Assembly: GCF_004349355.1 (NCBI RefSeq)
Contig: NZ_SMFK01000005.1
Span: 1-64,000 of the forward strand
Direction: 5' to 3'
Source: Flavobacterium cellulosilyticum
Lineage (GTDB): Bacteria > Bacteroidota > Bacteroidia > Flavobacteriales > Flavobacteriaceae
Length of the DNA stretch: 64,000 nucleotides
Both the position numbers and the translations under genes were made by a program. How positions within the stretch are numbered: position 1 is the first letter of the stretch; every line of letters begins with the position of its first letter. Shown here piece by piece: positions 9,021-17,939 of the stretch. Below the pieces are notes generated by a model. The model did not search any database. It was not told where the DNA came from and was given only the letters and a program-made list of their open reading frames with translations.

Positions 9021-10175
9021 ATGGAATTACTTACAAAAGAATTAATTCAGGAGCTTCTGGTAGTAGACCAGGCGACTTGTCTTTCACTTTATATGCCTAC
9101 GCACCATACACATCCTGAGAATCTTCAGGATAGCATTCTTTTTAAAAATCTTGTAAAGGAATTGGAGGAATCGTTGATGCAGAAATATTCAGCCGCTGAA
9201 GTGCAAAAACATCTTGAATCTGTATATGCCCTTGTTAACGACAATGATGTTTGGGATCACGCCTTAGAGGGACTGGCTGTTTTTAGTGCAAAAGGTATAT
9301 TTAAAGTTGTCGGACTGAATAAATCGGTTTCGGAATTGGCCATGGTAGCCGACAGTTTTCATACCAAACCACTGCGGCAATATTTGCAATCGGCTGACAA
9401 CTATCACGTTTTGTGCTTAACTCTTCAGGATATCCGTCTTTTTGAAGGCAACCGTCACTCCCTTACTGAGGTTAAACTCACTGCTGATATTCCAAAAACC
9501 ATGACAGAAGCGCTTGGTGAAGAATTGACAGAAGCTCATACCACTGTTGCATCATATGGTGGTGCCGGAGGAGAAAGTTCGCCAATGCATCACGGCCAAG
9601 GCGGTAATAAAGAGGAAACTGAAAAAGACGCTGAAAGGTTTTTCCGTGTGGTTGCGGATGCAATTAATGAACACTATTCGAAACCTTCAGGCTGGCCTCT
9701 TATCCTTGCCACATTGCCCGAACACCAAAGCCTTTTTCAAAAGGTAAACAAAAATCATTTGTTGTTACCGACAGGGATTTCTATAAATCCCTCGTCCGTT
9801 TCGCCAGATGAACTGGCAAATATGTCTTGGGAATTAATGGAACCCGAATATAATCTGAAACTTGACCGCCTAGTTGCCAGGTTTGAGCAGTCAAGGGCAA
9901 ATGGCAAAGGCAGCGACGACTATAAGGAAGTAGCTGTGGCGGCAGTTGAGGGACGGGTTGATACCCTTTTTGTTGAAGCCGACCGGATTATTGCAGTCAG
10001 GGTAACTAATCTGGTAACGGGAAATACGCAGAAAAAAGATTTGATAAATCCGAGAGTAGATGACCTGCTGGACGATATGGGAGAACTGGTAATAAAAATG
10101 GGTGGACAGGTGATGGTTCTTCCAACCGATAAGATGCCTTCTGAAACAGGGCTCGCAGCAATATTTCGATACTAA
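9021..10175 (+). CDS. baeRF-family protein (bacterial archaeo-eukaryotic release-factor-like, family 3 type)
   Basis: A 384-residue protein resembling the bacterial relatives of eukaryotic and archaeal peptide release factor 1. It has an N-terminal domain (LSLYMPTHHTHPEN near 22-35) and a central loop with MHHGQGGNKEE (about 189-199), in the region where eRF1-like proteins carry their Gly-rich tip. A conserved RFFRVVADAI helix follows, then a C-terminal domain. The family is thought to act on ribosomes in stress or conflict, but its activity is not established. The HPF/RaiA-like gene 15 nt downstream supports a ribosome-related job. Confidence 0.85.
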   Translation: MELLTKELIQELLVVDQATCLSLYMPTHHTHPENLQDSILFKNLVKELEESLMQKYSAAEVQKHLESVYALVNDNDVWDHALEGLAVFSAKGIFKVVGLNKSVSELAMVADSFHTKPLRQYLQSADNYHVLCLTLQDIRLFEGNRHSLTEVKLTADIPKTMTEALGEELTEAHTTVASYGGAGGESSPMHHGQGGNKEETEKDAERFFRVVADAINEHYSKPSGWPLILATLPEHQSLFQKVNKNHLLLPTGISINPSSVSPDELANMSWELMEPEYNLKLDRLVARFEQSRANGKGSDDYKEVAVAAVEGRVDTLFVEADRIIAVRVTNLVTGNTQKKDLINPRVDDLLDDMGELVIKMGGQVMVLPTDKMPSETGLAAIFRY

Positions 10176-10190
10176 TTAAAATAAAATAGT

Positions 10191-10505
10191 ATGCTAATTC
10201 AATTTAATACAGACAAAAATGTAATCCTGAACGAAGAACAAATAGCTTCTTATACTTCTTTAATATCGGAAGAACTAAGCAGGTTCAGTACGCAAATAAC
10301 CCGTTTGGAAATCCACCTTTCTGACGAAGATGGCAATAAAGACGGATCTAACGATAAGCGATGTTTGGTTGAAGCCCGTCTTGAAGGGATGAAACCAACT
10401 GCTGCTACCGACCACTCAAACACCCTTGAAAAGGCTATGTTTGGTGCTATTGACAAATTAAAAACTTCTTTGGAAACGATAAGCGGACGTTTAAACGATT
10501 ATTAA
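10191..10505 (+). CDS. HPF/RaiA-family ribosome-associated protein
   Basis: A 104-residue single-domain protein similar to ribosome hibernation factors of the S30AE family. It has an N-terminal strand (MLIQFNTDKNVIL), the central ITRLEIHLSDEDG, the strand CLVEARLEGMKP and a final helix EKAMFGAIDKLKTSLE. There is no C-terminal dimerisation domain, so it is of the short HPF/RaiA type that sits in the 30S decoding region and blocks translation. It is the last gene of the operon, directly after the baeRF gene. Confidence 0.85.
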   Translation: MLIQFNTDKNVILNEEQIASYTSLISEELSRFSTQITRLEIHLSDEDGNKDGSNDKRCLVEARLEGMKPTAATDHSNTLEKAMFGAIDKLKTSLETISGRLNDY

Positions 10506-10686
10506 CGGCAATAATATCATATCAATTCATTTATGTTGGCAGCGCTGTTGGTTAATGAGATTGCCAAAATATTTATTCGGACACGGATAAAACGTGCAGA
10601 TGCGTAAATGATGTAATCTTTTCCAAAAGTTGGGTAACACACAAATCTATAATGTCCCATCATTTCGATAAAGTCTCTCGAAATTC

Positions 10687-10780
10687 ATAATGCAAATTTT
10701 AGCTTAGCCATTCCGACCCTTAAAATTGAAGCATGTATTTGGAAATGCTTTCAAAACAGTAAAGGAATAGTTACCATATA
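10687..10780 (+). pseudogene. VOC (glyoxalase-like) protein fragment, copy 1
   Basis: Near 10735-10773 the sequence translates as VFGNAFKTVKE followed by TAG. The same stretch occurs at 15490-15530 within a recognisable VOC-family relic, with near-identical DNA (CAGTAAAGGAATAGTT). This is therefore a truncated glyoxalase-type fragment rather than a promoter element. The rest of the 298-base gap before the aldehyde dehydrogenase gene holds nothing recognisable. Confidence 0.5.
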
Positions 10781-10803
10781 ACATAATTAAAAAATTAATC
10801 AAT

Positions 10804-12186
10804 ATGTCTATACAAACAGTTAATCCGAACACCAATAAAACCTTGAAGTCATTTGAAGAGATGACGGAAAAGGTCATTGAAGCCAAGGTAGTAAAAGCGC
10901 AAAATGCCTTTACTGATTGGAAAGAAAGCAGTTACCAACAGCGAGCCGATCTGCTGCATAAAGTAGCTACGCTCATGCGTAACAAGAAGTCTGCATTGGC
11001 TAAAACTATCACCTTAGAAATGGGCAAAGTCATTGCTCAGGCGGAAGGAGAAATCGATTTGAGTGCCAATATTTTTGATTATTATGCAGATCACGGAGAA
11101 GCGTTTCTTGCAGATAAAGTACTGAACCCCGAATATGGATCTGCCATTATAAGAAACAGTCCCATTGGTGTATTGTTAGGCGTAATGCCGTGGAATTTTC
11201 CATTCTATCAGATGGCTCGCTTTGTCGCTCCGAACATCATGGTGGGCAATACTATTTTGCTTAAGCATGCCTCCATTGTTCCACAATGTGCTGCTGTCAT
11301 TCAAGAATTATTTGAAGAAGCAGAGGCTCCCGAAGGATTGTACACCAATTTATTTATCACAGGCAAACGTGCATCAGCATTGGTTTCCGATAAAAGAATA
11401 AAGGGTATTTCTTTTACAGGAAGTGAAGAAGCCGGTTCAAGTATTGCCATGGAGGCCGGAAAACACTTGAAAAAGGTGGTCCTCGAGCTTGGTGGAAGTG
11501 ATGTGTTCATTATACTGGAAGATGCCGATATGGATAAAACAGTAGAATGGGCCGTTTTCGGAAGGATGAATAACAATGGTCAAAGTTGTGTTGCCTCCAA
11601 GCGGTTTATTGCAGTGGAAGCTATTGCTGATACATTTATTCAAAAGTTTAAGGATGCTCTATCAAAAATGAATGTAGGTGATCCGATGGATCCTGAAACA
11701 GATTTAGGCCCAATGAGTAGCGAAGAGGCAGCAGTGCATTTAGCCGATCAGGTGAAACGTTCGGTTGATGAAGGCGCAAAAGTATCATTGGGTGGTAAAC
11801 GTGCCGATCGTGACGGTGCCTTTATGGAACCTACCATTCTCACCGATCTGAAACCTGGTATTGCTGCGTATCATGAAGAATTATTTGGCCCGGTGGCATC
11901 CTTTTATGTCGTAAAAGACGAACAAGCTGCTATTGATCTGGCCAATGATTCTGATTTTGGTTTAAGTGGATCCGTTTATACACAAGACATTGAGCGTGGA
12001 AAAAGAGTAGCTGACCAAATAGATACGGGCATGGTATTCATCAATCATCCAACCCAGACACAACCCAATTTTCCTTTTGGCGGAACAAAACGTTCAGGCT
12101 TTGGCCGTGAACTATCAGAGCTCGGGATTCAGGAATTTGTAAATAAAAAACTCATTCGCGTAAGCGGAATAAATGATCCTTTTTAA
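10804..12186 (+). CDS. NAD(P)-dependent aldehyde dehydrogenase (succinate-semialdehyde dehydrogenase type)
   Basis: A 460-residue cytoplasmic enzyme oxidising aldehydes to acids. Catalytic residues are all visible: Asn131 (MPWNFPF), Glu228 (VVLELGGSD) and Cys262 (NNGQSCVASKRF). The cofactor-binding ISFTGSEEAGS is at 202-212. The short N-terminus and overall length fit the GabD/SSADH-like bacterial subgroup, but the substrate cannot be fixed from sequence. It opens a run of redox genes (SDR, MDR, second SDR), suggesting detoxification of reactive carbonyls. Confidence 0.93.
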   Translation: MSIQTVNPNTNKTLKSFEEMTEKVIEAKVVKAQNAFTDWKESSYQQRADLLHKVATLMRNKKSALAKTITLEMGKVIAQAEGEIDLSANIFDYYADHGEAFLADKVLNPEYGSAIIRNSPIGVLLGVMPWNFPFYQMARFVAPNIMVGNTILLKHASIVPQCAAVIQELFEEAEAPEGLYTNLFITGKRASALVSDKRIKGISFTGSEEAGSSIAMEAGKHLKKVVLELGGSDVFIILEDADMDKTVEWAVFGRMNNNGQSCVASKRFIAVEAIADTFIQKFKDALSKMNVGDPMDPETDLGPMSSEEAAVHLADQVKRSVDEGAKVSLGGKRADRDGAFMEPTILTDLKPGIAAYHEELFGPVASFYVVKDEQAAIDLANDSDFGLSGSVYTQDIERGKRVADQIDTGMVFINHPTQTQPNFPFGGTKRSGFGRELSELGIQEFVNKKLIRVSGINDPF

Positions 12187-12266
12187 CAAACATAGCAACC
12201 CTGCATTGTTGAAGTAAAATGTATTTTGAACCGAATATAAATTATCAAACTAAAATTAATAATAAA

Positions 12267-13010
12267 ATGGATATTAAAGATAAAATAATAATAATAACTG
12301 GAGCCTCAAGTGGAATCGGAGAAGCAACGGCCTTAAAATTATCAATGAAGGGTGCCACAGTAGTGCTTTCCGCACGCAGTAAAGATAAATTGAACGAGCT
12401 TAAGAAGACCATCGAGGACAAAGGAGGCAAGGCGTTAGTAGTCATTGCTGATGTTACAAAGAAGGCAGACATGGAAAAATTAGTAGCTAAAACACTCGAG
12501 GAGTATGGTACTGTACATATAATAATTAATAATGCAGGTTTGATGCCCTTGTCTTTTGTGAAGAAGTTGAAGACCGATGAGTGGGAAAAAATGGTGGATG
12601 TTAATATTAAAGGAGTGTTGAATGGTGTAGCTGCTGTTCTTCCTACCCTTATTAAAAACAAACAAGGGCATATAATCAATATTTCATCTACAGCAGCCTA
12701 TCGATATTTCCCGGGTGGTGCAGTCTACTGCGCCACAAAGGCAGCGGTGAAAATGTTTTCGGAAGGCTTACGACAGGAGTTAGCTCCAAAGTATGGTATA
12801 TGTGTTACCTCTATTGAGCCCGGGGCTGTGGCAACAGACTTAATGAATACCATAACAGACGAAGATATTTTAGACAAACTATCAGAAATGCAGAAAATGA
12901 CGATGCTAGAACCAGAGGATATTGCAGAGGCTATTTATTACGCACTAACGCAACCGAGCCGCGTGAATATAAATGATGTCTACATCATGCCAACAGAACA
13001 GCAGCAGTAA
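12267..13010 (+). CDS. SDR-family oxidoreductase
   Basis: The start at ATG 12267 gives 247 residues and aligns the Rossmann fold at the N-terminus; the longer frame from 12219 adds 16 unlikely residues. It has classical SDR motifs: TGASSGIG (11-18), NNAG (88-91), the NISS serine (140/141) and Tyr154-x3-Lys158 (YCATK). It is an NAD(P)H-dependent reductase or dehydrogenase of the YdfG/serine-type dehydrogenase kind with unknown substrate. It lies 80 nt after the aldehyde dehydrogenase gene and probably works on related carbonyl compounds. Confidence 0.92.
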   Translation: MDIKDKIIIITGASSGIGEATALKLSMKGATVVLSARSKDKLNELKKTIEDKGGKALVVIADVTKKADMEKLVAKTLEEYGTVHIIINNAGLMPLSFVKKLKTDEWEKMVDVNIKGVLNGVAAVLPTLIKNKQGHIINISSTAAYRYFPGGAVYCATKAAVKMFSEGLRQELAPKYGICVTSIEPGAVATDLMNTITDEDILDKLSEMQKMTMLEPEDIAEAIYYALTQPSRVNINDVYIMPTEQQQ

Positions 13011-13123
13011 GCTACGCTTTCTTTTAGTAAAACCTAGCGCTGGGACTTCGATATTGAATTATCAGAATTAGAGATTCAGTAATTTATGAATAAAAGTACT
13101 TATGCAAAATATAATTTAAATAG

Positions 13124-13549
13124 ATGAAGAGTAATGTAAAAACCTCTCTAACGCAAAATATTTTTAGAATAGTATTGGCTCTTTCTATGGTCTTTGCCGG
13201 ATGTAGTCATCTTACTTTTTATCGAATTGATTTCCAGGCACAAGTTCCTGATTGGGTTCCATTGAGCAAAGATTTGGTGGTACTACTATCAGGTATTGTT
13301 GAAATCGCATTAGGACTGATTTTACTGTTTTGGAAAAAGCAACGCGTAAATATTGGATGGTCATTAGCCCTATTCTTTGTCCTTGTTTTCCCGGGTAATG
13401 TAGCCCAATACCTTGGTGAGAAAGATGCTTTTGGCACTTTAAACTCTGATCGATCCCGATTAATTCGCCTTTTCTTTCAACCTGTGCTCATCGCTTGGAC
13501 ACTTTGGTCGACTGGTGCATGGCAGTCATGGAGAAATTCTAAGAAATAA
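13124..13549 (+). CDS. DoxX-like four-helix membrane protein (copy 1)
   Basis: A 141-residue protein with four membrane segments (about 13-30, 45-65, 73-92, 112-130). It has the DoxX-like opening TQNIFRIVLALSMVFAGCSH and ends with a Trp-rich tail (GAWQSWRN). DoxX-type proteins are linked to quinone/redox stress, but this subgroup has no assigned activity. A paralogue lies at 17298-17723, and both are followed by the same MDR oxidoreductase start, so the block was duplicated. Confidence 0.85.
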   Translation: MKSNVKTSLTQNIFRIVLALSMVFAGCSHLTFYRIDFQAQVPDWVPLSKDLVVLLSGIVEIALGLILLFWKKQRVNIGWSLALFFVLVFPGNVAQYLGEKDAFGTLNSDRSRLIRLFFQPVLIAWTLWSTGAWQSWRNSKK

Positions 13550-13590
13550 ATACCATGCGTACTCTAAAATTAAATTAAAACACAACTCAT

Positions 13591-14574
13591 ATGAAAGCTT
13601 TACAAATAGTAAAATACGGTGACTTAAAAGACAGTTTAGCCATTGGTGAAATCGAAAAACCATCGGTGAAGCCAAACGACATTCTGGTAGAAGTCAAAGC
13701 AGTTTCTCTAAATCCGATTGATTATAAATTGGCCGAAGGAAAACTAAAAGAAATGATGCATTTAGACTTACCGACTACCATCGGTTTTGATTTGAGTGGC
13801 GTAATTGTTGAACTAGGAACTGATGTCAGTGCTTTCAAAATTGGCGATGAGGTCTATACCAGAGTGCCACAAGAACAAATGGGCACTATAACGGACTATG
13901 TAGCCGTTACAAGTGATTTAGTCGCTAAAAAGCCTGCGAATATTTCCTTTGAAGAGGCGGCCGGCTTACCTTTAATAGGACTTACTGCAATTCAGGCTTT
14001 GGAACGCGTTGGTATAAAAGAGGGCGACAGAATTCTTATCCACGCTGGTTCAGGCGGTGTAGGAAGTTTTGCTATCCAGTATGCCAAGGCAAAAGGCGCT
14101 ATTGTTTATACTACGACCAGTACCAAAAATGTAGATTGGGTTAAAGCCTTGGGAGCTGATCGTGTGATTGATTACAAAACGGAGGATTATAAAGAAGTCG
14201 CTACTAATTTAGACATCGTTTTCGACACTTTGGGAGGTGATTACACCTTCGATGCTTTTGAAATTATTAAAGAAGGTGGAAAAGTGACGTCCATAGTAGG
14301 TCCGCCTGATGAAGAAACTGCCAAGCAAATGGGCATGACCGATTATAAGCTTCCTGAAAAACTATCTAAATTGATTGAAGAGAAATCAGCAGTTTATAAA
14401 CTTACCTGGATGCAACCTGATGCAAAGCAGCTCAAAGACATTAAAAGTATGGTTGAAGATGGCGCTATAAAACCAATAGTAGATCTCATATATACTTTCG
14501 AAAAAGGTATCGAGGCCTATCAATATCTAGCTACCGGACGAGCACAAGGAAAGGTTATTATAACGCTTTCTTAA
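13591..14574 (+). CDS. NADP-dependent MDR-family oxidoreductase (quinone oxidoreductase-like)
   Basis: A 327-residue zinc-independent medium-chain reductase. It has a GroES-like domain (about 1-115) without the zinc cysteines, then a Rossmann domain with HAGSGGVGSFAIQ (151-163) for NADPH. The family reduces quinones, enones or other activated double bonds. It follows the DoxX-like gene by 41 nt and was duplicated with it: the second copy at 17764 is only a 5' stub. Confidence 0.92.
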   Translation: MKALQIVKYGDLKDSLAIGEIEKPSVKPNDILVEVKAVSLNPIDYKLAEGKLKEMMHLDLPTTIGFDLSGVIVELGTDVSAFKIGDEVYTRVPQEQMGTITDYVAVTSDLVAKKPANISFEEAAGLPLIGLTAIQALERVGIKEGDRILIHAGSGGVGSFAIQYAKAKGAIVYTTTSTKNVDWVKALGADRVIDYKTEDYKEVATNLDIVFDTLGGDYTFDAFEIIKEGGKVTSIVGPPDEETAKQMGMTDYKLPEKLSKLIEEKSAVYKLTWMQPDAKQLKDIKSMVEDGAIKPIVDLIYTFEKGIEAYQYLATGRAQGKVIITLS

Positions 14575-14632
14575 GTCTCTCAAAATGTAGATAATGAGTA
14601 TCTTATTTAATTAAAAGAAAAAATAAAAAATC

Positions 14633-15265
14633 ATGAGTGAAAGAAAAAATGTATTAGTGGCAGGAGCAAATGGAACCACAGGAAGAATTATCATTAATTT
14701 ATTAAAAGCATCAGAGACCTATCAACCTATTGCGATGGTCAGAAAACAAGAGCAAAAAGACCGTTTTGAAAAGCAAGGCGTATCGACGGTGCTTGCCGAT
14801 TTAGAAGTAGATTTAAGCCATGCGGTAAAAAATGCCGATAAAGTAATTTTTGCGGCAGGATCAAAAGGTAAAAATATCATAGGTGTAGATCAGGAAGGAG
14901 CAAAAAGTCTGATTGATGCGGCTAAAGACGCAGGAATCGAAAAGTTTGTGATGTTAAGCTCCATGGGAGCAGACAACCCCTCGGTAAGTAATGATCTTGA
15001 AGATTATTTGAGAGCAAAGCAAAATGCTGACGACCATCTGCGTTCAAGTGGCTTGAATTACAGTATTGTAAGACCTGGTCATTTGACAGATGAAGATGGA
15101 ACAGGTAAAATTAAGCTTAAAGAAAAACTAAAAATTGAAGGAAGCATTTCAAGAGCAGATGTGGCTAAAACATTGGTGGAAGCCTTAGAAGAGGACGTCA
15201 AACAGAAACAAATTTTTGAAATTCTAAGCGGGGAAGTTCCTATAGAAAAAGCTGTTCGTTCTTGA
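14633..15265 (+). CDS. Atypical SDR, NAD(P)H-binding (YwnB/NmrA-like)
   Basis: A 210-residue protein with the N-terminal GxxGxxG nucleotide motif VAGANGTTGR (9-18), then KFVMLSSMGAD in the middle and YSIVRPGHLTDEDGTG toward the C-terminus. These are typical of atypical SDR family 5 proteins that bind NAD(P)H and act as reductases or redox sensors. It belongs to the carbonyl/redox gene run starting at 10804. Confidence 0.9.
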   Translation: MSERKNVLVAGANGTTGRIIINLLKASETYQPIAMVRKQEQKDRFEKQGVSTVLADLEVDLSHAVKNADKVIFAAGSKGKNIIGVDQEGAKSLIDAAKDAGIEKFVMLSSMGADNPSVSNDLEDYLRAKQNADDHLRSSGLNYSIVRPGHLTDEDGTGKIKLKEKLKIEGSISRADVAKTLVEALEEDVKQKQIFEILSGEVPIEKAVRS

Positions 15266-15320
15266 TAAAAAGCTGTAGACTCAAATAATACGGTCAATTA
15301 TTTTAAAAAAACTATACATT

Positions 15321-15540
15321 ATGGCACAGAGAGAAACATACCCAAGATCATTTTCGCATATTGGAATTACAGTTCCAGATATTAATAAAGCAGTTGAGTT
15401 TTATCAGAAGGTAATGGGATGGTAAGTTATTATGAAGCCCTTTAGGGTAAAAGAGGAAAATGATACTGCCATCGGGGAATGTGTATAGATGTTTTTGGAA
15501 ATACTCTCAACACAGTAAAGGAATAGTTCCTTATACTAAA
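15321..15540 (+). pseudogene. VOC (glyoxalase-like) family protein, truncated (copy 2)
   Basis: ATG at 15321 begins MAQRETYPRSFSHIGITVPD, then INKAVEFYQKVMGW and TAA. In frame it continues VIMKPFRVKEENDTAIGEC, after which a frame change leads into IDVFGNTLNTVKE. This is the N-terminal half of a VOC-superfamily protein (glyoxalase / dioxygenase / bleomycin-resistance fold). The rest is gone and the MscS gene follows at 15565. A second shorter copy of its end is at 10687-10780. Confidence 0.75.
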
Positions 15541-15564
15541 TAAAAGTAAATTTATAAAAGCATA

Positions 15565-16467
15565 ATGATACAGGACATACAAGAGCAAGTAGCGAAACCA
15601 GTACAAACGGTAGTACAAAAGTTAGAAGGTTGGCTTGATACCTTCATCAACATGCTTCCCAATATGGTAGTGACCTTGTTGTTATTGATTATCTTTCTTG
15701 TGCTTGCCAAATTTGGAAGTAAATTGTTTAAAAAACTTTTCTACAAAGCATCAAATAACGAAGCATTGGGGCATTTATTCTCCACTATAATTTATGGAGC
15801 AATCCTGAGCATTGGTATATTTATTATGCTTGGCGTGCTCGGGCTAAATAAGGCTTTAACTTCAATACTTGCAGGAATTGGTGTGATAGGCTTGGCATTG
15901 GGTTTTGCTTTTCAGGATATAGCTGCAAATTTTGTTTCTGGAATTATACTTGCCTTTAAAAGACCTTTTAAATTAGAAGACATAATTCAAACCAATGATA
16001 TTATGGGCAAAGTAACTAAAACTAACTTGCGGGATACGGTTATTGAGACTTTTCAAGGCCAAGAAGTTTACATTCCAAATAAAGACTTTTTACAGAACCC
16101 ATTTTACAATTTTTCTGTCTTAGAAAAAAGGCGTGTTGATTTAGTTGTAGGAGTATCTTACGCAGATGATCTTGATAAAGTTGAAGATGTAGTACTGAGC
16201 ACAATTAAAAATTTGGAAGGGGTAATCGATAAGGACATGATTGTTTTTGACTATTCTGAATTCGACTCTAGTTCGATCAATTTTAATATTCGATTTTGGA
16301 TCCAATATCCTGACCAACCCGGCTACTTGACGATGAGAAGCAATGCCATCAAAGCGATTAAGAAAGCATTTGATGAGCAAGAGATTACTATTCCTTTTCC
16401 AATTCGGACTTTGGACTTTGGAATTAAAGGCGGGCAAAAACTCTCCCAAATGGAATTGAATAAGTAG
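15565..16467 (+). CDS. Small-conductance mechanosensitive channel, MscS family
   Basis: A 300-residue inner-membrane channel that releases solutes on hypo-osmotic shock. Three membrane segments (about 33-52, 72-92, 96-130) end in the pore helix region GVIGLALGFAFQDIAANFVS, typical of MscS TM3. The beta domain follows (KRPFKLEDII, then VYIPNKDFLQNPFYNFS), with a short C-terminal domain. The length matches plain E. coli-type MscS. It stands with other ion-homeostasis genes (CDF, NhaA) downstream. Confidence 0.93.
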   Translation: MIQDIQEQVAKPVQTVVQKLEGWLDTFINMLPNMVVTLLLLIIFLVLAKFGSKLFKKLFYKASNNEALGHLFSTIIYGAILSIGIFIMLGVLGLNKALTSILAGIGVIGLALGFAFQDIAANFVSGIILAFKRPFKLEDIIQTNDIMGKVTKTNLRDTVIETFQGQEVYIPNKDFLQNPFYNFSVLEKRRVDLVVGVSYADDLDKVEDVVLSTIKNLEGVIDKDMIVFDYSEFDSSSINFNIRFWIQYPDQPGYLTMRSNAIKAIKKAFDEQEITIPFPIRTLDFGIKGGQKLSQMELNK

Positions 16468-16600
16468 GCTAACTAATAAACGTACAAACTTCCTGATTTT
16501 TTATTCCAAAATACATAGCAGGCAATTGCAATAATTAATGCAATACTATTTTTTAAACTTTATAGAATAAGAGTAGATAAATTACTTTAATACCAACATT

Positions 16601-17179
16601 ATGAGAGCTTTAATATTATGTCATCTGGTTCTTCTTGTGCAAGGAATAGGCTCTGGTCAAAAACAACAAAATGATTTCAGAGGATTTACTTGGGGGGATT
16701 CATTTGAAAAAGTCTTGACTGAAGAAAAGGCAAAATATGTTACTAGAAAGGATAGAGTTGAACTGCTATATAGCGATGTTCTCGGTGGCAAAGATGTCAA
16801 GATTCTTTATGTATTCAATGGGCAAAGTAAATTGATTGAAACGGTTTATATTTTTGCCAGAAAGTACAATAACCCCGAGCGCTATGTGCTGACTTATAAT
16901 GCATTTTCAGACTTAATCACCGAAAAATAAGGTACTCCCACCAAGCAGAAGGAAAGATGGATTTCAAATGACACGGCGAACGATAAGGCAAACCCGGGAC
17001 AAGCTGTATCGGACGGCGATCTTAGTTTTTATACCGTTTGGATGACTGACAGCGTTGTAATTAAAAGTACGCTTAGCAACGAAGTGGGCAAGCCCAGCAT
17101 GCAAATTCACTATACAACCCGCTCACTCGATGAAATGGAAAACGAAGAAGAAATAAGATCGGCGATCAAAATGCTATAG
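16601..17179 (+). pseudogene. Exported protein of unknown function interrupted by one in-frame stop
   Basis: From ATG 16601 there is a signal-peptide-like start (MRALILCHLVLLVQGIGSGQ) and a globular region with FTWGDSFEKVL. TAA at 16928-16930 ends the first 109 residues. The same frame then stays open for 82 more codons to TAG at 17177-17179, with protein-like content (LSFYTVWMTDSVVIKSTL, SMQIHYTTRSLDEME). The natural protein was about 192 residues, so this is a gene broken by one substitution. The family is not recognised. Confidence 0.72.
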
Positions 17180-17297
17180 CAATTGATTAAGAATGCAGCC
17201 ACGAAAGAAGTAAACTAAGGGCCATGTTTATGAAAATTCCAATGTATGAAAGCAATCTATCAAATCCCTTTTAATTGTTAATGTATAAAATAAAGTT

Positions 17298-17723
17298 TTG
17301 AAAAAAGAAGTAAACACATCTCTAACCCAAAATATTTTCAGAATCCTATTAGCTCTATTTATGGTCTATGCCGGATTTAGTCATCTTACTTTTAATAGAA
17401 TCGATTTCCAGGCTCAAGTTCCTGATTGGGTTCCATTGAGCAAAGATTTAGTGGTAGTAGTATCAGGTGTTGTTGAAATAGCATTAGGTCTGACATTACT
17501 ATTGTGGAAAAAGCAACGAGTGAATTTTGGATGGGCTTTAGCTCTATTCTTTATCCTGGTTTTCCCAGGAAATTTAGCCCAATACTTTGATGGAAAAGAT
17601 GCTTTTGGAGCTTTAAATTCTGATAGTGCCAGATTAATTCGACTTTTCTTTCAGCCGGTTCTCATCGCTTGGGCACTTTGGTCGTCTGGTGCATGGCAGT
17701 CATGGAGAAATACTAAAAAATAA
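17298..17723 (+). CDS. DoxX-like four-helix membrane protein (copy 2)
   Basis: A 141-residue paralogue of the protein at 13124-13549, alike over nearly the whole length (for example HLTFxRIDFQAQVPDWVPLS). The start codon is TTG at 17298, where copy 1 has ATG, so expression may be weak. The coding frame is intact. It is followed by a truncated copy of the MDR gene start, showing that a DoxX-MDR block was duplicated. Confidence 0.75.
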   Translation: MKKEVNTSLTQNIFRILLALFMVYAGFSHLTFNRIDFQAQVPDWVPLSKDLVVVVSGVVEIALGLTLLLWKKQRVNFGWALALFFILVFPGNLAQYFDGKDAFGALNSDSARLIRLFFQPVLIAWALWSSGAWQSWRNTKK

Positions 17724-17763
17724 ACAGTATGCTTAATCAATAATTAAATTAAAACTCAACTGA

Positions 17764-17880
17764 TATGAAAGTATTATAAATAATAAAATACGGTGATCTT
17801 AAAGATAGTTTATCAAAAAACGAAATAGAAAAACCATCAATAAAGACTACAGCTATTCTTGTTGAAACAACTATTTGAGA
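17764..17880 (+). pseudogene. MDR oxidoreductase 5' fragment (duplicate of 13591)
   Basis: The sequence starts ATGAAAGTATTA then TAA, IIKYGDLKDSLSKNEIEKPS, IKTTAILVETT. It matches the first 39 or so codons of the MDR gene at 13591 (VKYGDLKDSL, EIEKPS). An in-frame TAA at codon 6 and loss of everything after about codon 39 make it a dead stub. The CDF gene follows. Confidence 0.8.
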
Positions 17881-17939
17881 ATGGATGGAAGTATATTTTT
17901 TTTCAGTTTAATTTCTGAAACTTTACAAATTAATTTACA

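Noticed and set aside
12219..12266. Upstream ATG for the SDR gene
   Set aside because: It adds 16 residues not belonging to the fold; the ATG at 12267 puts TGASSGIG at the normal position.
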